Shown one piece after another: positions 61,551 to 64,000 of a stretch of 64,000 bases of DNA. The notes under the pieces were generated by a model that was given only the letters and a program-made list of their open reading frames with translations, was not told the DNA's origin and did not search any database. This stretch comes from Vibrio mangrovi (GTDB lineage Bacteria; Pseudomonadota; Gammaproteobacteria; Enterobacterales; Vibrionaceae). Position 1 is the first letter of the stretch, and each line of letters opens with the position of its first letter. A program made the position numbers and the translations under genes. The stretch covers positions 2,356,001 through 2,420,000 of the forward strand of contig NZ_AP024883.1 in NCBI RefSeq assembly GCF_024346955.1, read 5' to 3'.

Positions 61551-61728
61551 GGATGTCTCCTTAAAACCTTTCATCAGAGGCCTTCAGGATAATTGTTGCC
61601 TAATTTCGACTAATTGCTAAATGGAATCACCCAATTTTATTCATCGTTGTTACCGATAAGACAAAAAACATACAGATTGATATGAAATTACACAAACTTG
61701 TCTGGAGTCAAAGAATAATTACAGGAAA

Positions 61729-62181
61729 TCACTGCCATTTTTCAGCAGCCAGACGATCCGATTCCCGGCTATCCAGCCACCGCTCTCCGGTATCAGTTCT
61801 CTCTTTTTTCCAGAAAGGTGCCTGTGTCTTTAGTGTATCCATAATGAATTCGCAGGCAGAAAATGCAGCATCACGATGGTGGCTACTCACTCCGACAAAA
61901 ACAATTTGTGCACCAATATCCAGTGAACCCACACGGTGAATAACTCTTACAGCCAACAAAGGCCAGCGTTGTAGCGCCTGCTCACAAATAATATTCAGGG
62001 CTTTTTCTGTCATTCCCGGATAGTGCTCCAACCGTAGACCTTTGACATGACTTCCTAAATTCATATCCCGGACTTTGCCGACAAATGTCACAACAGCTCC
62101 GGCATCTTCTCCCTGAGACAACGCCAGATATTCATCACCGATACTAAAATCATCTTGCTGAACAGAAACGGAATAAGTCAT
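61729..62181 (-). CDS. moaE: Molybdopterin synthase catalytic subunit
   Basis: Large subunit of the enzyme that puts two sulphurs on precursor Z. 150 residues; RVIHRVGSLDIGAQIVFVGVSSHHRDAAF is the active-site stretch, and the C-terminal FWKKERTDTGERW has the conserved lysines. Three bases after moaD. Confidence 0.96.
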   Translation of the reverse strand: MTYSVSVQQDDFSIGDEYLALSQGEDAGAVVTFVGKVRDMNLGSHVKGLRLEHYPGMTEKALNIICEQALQRWPLLAVRVIHRVGSLDIGAQIVFVGVSSHHRDAAFSACEFIMDTLKTQAPFWKKERTDTGERWLDSRESDRLAAEKWQ

Positions 62182-62184
62182 ATA

Positions 62185-62430
62185 TCAGCCCCCGGTCACG
62201 GGTGGAAAGAACGCAATTTCATCCCCATCCTGAATCGCAGTATCCAGAGACACGATCGTTTGATTGACGGCAGCTAGAAGTCGATCCGAATTCATTGCCA
62301 ATGCCCATTTTTCTGATCGTGCCGCCAGCTCACCTCTTAGCTCATCAATTGTTGCAAATGTGCATGGCAGTTCAATATCATCCTGCCCGACTATTTCCCG
62401 GGTCTGAGCAAAAAATAAAACTTTGATCAT
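62185..62430 (-). CDS. moaD: Molybdopterin synthase sulphur carrier
   Basis: 81-residue ubiquitin-like protein ending in the required Gly-Gly (FFPPVTGG), where the thiocarboxylate forms. Its start overlaps moaC by four bases. Confidence 0.96.
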   Translation of the reverse strand: MIKVLFFAQTREIVGQDDIELPCTFATIDELRGELAARSEKWALAMNSDRLLAAVNQTIVSLDTAIQDGDEIAFFPPVTGG

Positions 62431-62906
62431 GATTCCACCTTAAAATGGCCTGATTTCCCTCCGGACTTTTCCAGCAGTCGAACCGGGCCAATGACAATAT
62501 CTTTCTGGACAGCCTTACACATATCATAAACCGTCAGGGCAGCCACTGAAGCCGCTGTCAAAGCCTCCATTTCCACACCTGTTTTTCCGGTCAGGCGGCA
62601 TAGCGATTCAATTCTGACACACGAGTCTGCTTCAATCGCTTCCAGATGAACCTCTACTTTAGATAACAATAACGGATGACAGAGTGGAATCAGTTCCCAG
62701 GTTCTTTTAGCTGCCTGTATCCCGGCAATCCGGGCCGTGGCAAAAACGTCGCCTTTATGGTGCTGACCGGACAATATCAGTTGTAATGTTTCTTCCGCCA
62801 TGTGAACAATCGCTTCAGCACGGGCTTCACGAACCGAATCACTTTTTCCGGAGACATCGACCATATTGGCTTCCCCGGCAGCATTAATATGAGTGAGTTG
62901 AGTCAT
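62427..62906 (-). CDS. moaC: Cyclic pyranopterin monophosphate synthase
   Basis: Second step of molybdenum cofactor synthesis, acting on the MoaA product. 159 residues; THINAAGEANMVDVSGK is the conserved start, PLCHPLLLSKVEV and GVEMEALTAASVAALTVYDMCKA are active-site blocks. Confidence 0.97.
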   Translation of the reverse strand: MTQLTHINAAGEANMVDVSGKSDSVREARAEAIVHMAEETLQLILSGQHHKGDVFATARIAGIQAAKRTWELIPLCHPLLLSKVEVHLEAIEADSCVRIESLCRLTGKTGVEMEALTAASVAALTVYDMCKAVQKDIVIGPVRLLEKSGGKSGHFKVES

Positions 62907-62921
62907 GTTTATCCCGGTGTT

Positions 62922-63428
62922 TTATAAATGAGGCATAAAATTACATGGTCGGTGTGAGGCATCTAACTGCTGACGAATAATTTTTGTCCATGCGGTTTTA
63001 CAGGCACCGGTTGATCCCGGCATTGCAAAGATCACCGTATGGTTGGCAAAACCGGCTACTGCACGAGACTGAATGGTTGAAGTGCCGATTTCATCATAAG
63101 ATACCATCCGGAACAGCTCACCAAATCCTTCCACCTGCTTATCAAACAGCGGCATTAAAGCTTCCGGAGTGCTGTCTCTTGAAGTAAACCCTGTACCGCC
63201 GGTAATCAGTACAACCTGCACGTTTTCATCAGCGATCCACTGTGAAACAATCGCCCGGATCTTATAACGGTCATCAATCACAATCTGTTTATCAACAAGC
63301 TGATGTCCGGCTTCCTGCAACTGTTCAGCCAAATAACCGCCTGATGTATCATTTTCTTCCGTTCTGGTATCAGAAACGGTTAATACCGCAATCTTTGCCG
63401 GCCTGAATTCTGTTTGTGCATGTCCCAT
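62922..63428 (-). CDS. moaB: Molybdenum cofactor biosynthesis protein B
   Basis: 168 residues of the MogA/MoaB adenylyltransferase-like family, with the molybdopterin-binding LITGGTGFTSRDSTPEAL loop and MPGSTGACKTAW. In E. coli MoaB is dispensable and its exact role uncertain. 15 bases before moaC. Confidence 0.95.
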   Translation of the reverse strand: MGHAQTEFRPAKIAVLTVSDTRTEENDTSGGYLAEQLQEAGHQLVDKQIVIDDRYKIRAIVSQWIADENVQVVLITGGTGFTSRDSTPEALMPLFDKQVEGFGELFRMVSYDEIGTSTIQSRAVAGFANHTVIFAMPGSTGACKTAWTKIIRQQLDASHRPCNFMPHL

Positions 63429-63488
63429 AGATGATTACCTGTTTTTGTAATTTGTGATAACTGACATGGTCTGTTCTGATGCTGAATA

Positions 63489-64000
63489 CTAGCCACCAAT
63501 CGATGCCAGATGAGGTGTCATTCCTGAATCACCATCATGTAAGAAGTGACTGACCGCTTTTTCACCCAACCCATACTGAATCCGCTCAATCAATGCCGAC
63601 TGCTGATCGTCATGTTGCAACAAGTCACGAAGTTCAATCCCGGATTCCCCGAACAGGCACAGATGTAGTTTTCCTTTCGCAGAGACCCGAAGACGGTTAC
63701 AACTGGTACAGAAATCTTTTTCGTAAGGCATGATAAAGCCGATTTCTCCCTGATAGTCGGGATGAGTTAAAACTTTAGCGGGGCCATCGTGACAAGCCCG
63801 GACTTTAGGAATCCATCCGTCTTGCTGTAATTGCTGATAGACGGATTGACCGGAGACATGATGCCGATGAAAAAAGTGATCCATTTCTCCGGTTTGCATC
63901 AGTTCAATAAAGCGGAGCTGTATCGGTAAGTCACGAATCCAGTTGAGAAATGCCGGTAACTGACGATCATTTAACCCTTTAAGCAACACAACGTTCACTT
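63489..64000 (-). CDS. moaA: GTP 3',8-cyclase MoaA, C-terminal half (5' end outside window)
   Basis: Radical-SAM enzyme starting molybdenum cofactor synthesis. The visible ~170 codons hold the second [4Fe-4S] site CTSCNRLR...LC, and the protein ends in the conserved Gly-Gly (ASIGG). The frame is open through the window edge (KVNVVLLKGLND resembles the middle of MoaA). The start, and any Moco riboswitch before it, are outside the window. First gene of moaABCDE. Confidence 0.95.
   Translation of the reverse strand, partial: VNVVLLKGLNDRQLPAFLNWIRDLPIQLRFIELMQTGEMDHFFHRHHVSGQSVYQQLQQDGWIPKVRACHDGPAKVLTHPDYQGEIGFIMPYEKDFCTSCNRLRVSAKGKLHLCLFGESGIELRDLLQHDDQQSALIERIQYGLGEKAVSHFLHDGDSGMTPHLASIGG

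Noticed and set aside
1..64000. tRNA, rRNA, CRISPR arrays, insertion sequences, integrases
   Set aside because: Looked for by eye on both strands and none recognised; short degenerate remnants cannot be excluded without a search.

Overview
The window looks like part of the main chromosome of a Vibrio or a very close relative. The right half (about 36.9-64 kb) carries recR, ybaB, dnaX, apt, ybaN, an RssB-like regulator, aphB, fadJ-fadI, fadL, btuR, asmA, udk, apbC, metG, udp and moaE-moaA, in an order that (from memory) matches the V. cholerae VC1024-VC1056 neighbourhood. AphB is a Vibrio-type regulator, and short Vibrio-like dispersed repeats with TATACCC ends sit between these genes.

Left part (1-13 kb): a complete histidine-utilisation locus. 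hutH-hutI-hutG-hutU lie on the minus strand, with the hutC repressor gene and a divergent hutF. The enzymes are the HutF deiminase plus N-formylglutamate deformylase (five-step) set and a long-form urocanase. A perfect HutC-type palindrome lies between hutC and hutF and a near copy lies before hutH. After this come a DTW-domain tRNA enzyme overlapping a rhombosortase gene, a MocR regulator divergent from an EamA transporter, a GNAT enzyme, a small membrane protein and two cysteine-cluster proteins.

Middle (13.15-31.72 kb): the most interesting region, a 13-gene, nearly gap-free minus-strand operon that is clearly more AT-rich than its surroundings and follows a very AT-rich leader of about 0.85 kb. 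It encodes an unusual nonribosomal peptide pathway: a stand-alone condensation-like protein, a carrier-thioesterase whose nucleophile is Cys rather than Ser, an SHMT-like PLP enzyme with altered active-site residues, a flavodoxin-like oxidoreductase, an AlkZ-like DNA-glycosylase homologue, a large NRPS (truncated C lobe-A-T-Cy-A-T), a PaaK-like ligase, an anthranilate-synthase pair, an MFS exporter, a second degenerate condensation-like protein, a YhbP-like flavin split barrel, and a PhzC-like class II DAHP synthase. My reading is that DAHP synthase and the TrpE/TrpG-like pair supply anthranilate (or a related aminated chorismate product), the ligase and NRPS join it to a heterocyclised hydroxy- or thiol-amino acid, and the glycosylase homologue hints at a DNA-reactive product. 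I do not recognise this combination as a described cluster, but no search could be run.

Next to it (32.67-37.7 kb) are an RND efflux pump and soxR, divergently arranged around a SoxR-type promoter with the typical 19-bp spacer. A 72-codon ORF with a good ribosome-binding site overlaps the pump adaptor start. The rest is conserved chromosome with some regulatory detail: a dnaX frameshift heptamer, FadR-like boxes before fadI and fadL, a CRP-like site before udp, a candidate small RNA between fadI and fadL, and several terminators.

No rRNA, tRNA, CRISPR array, integrase or transposase was recognised.
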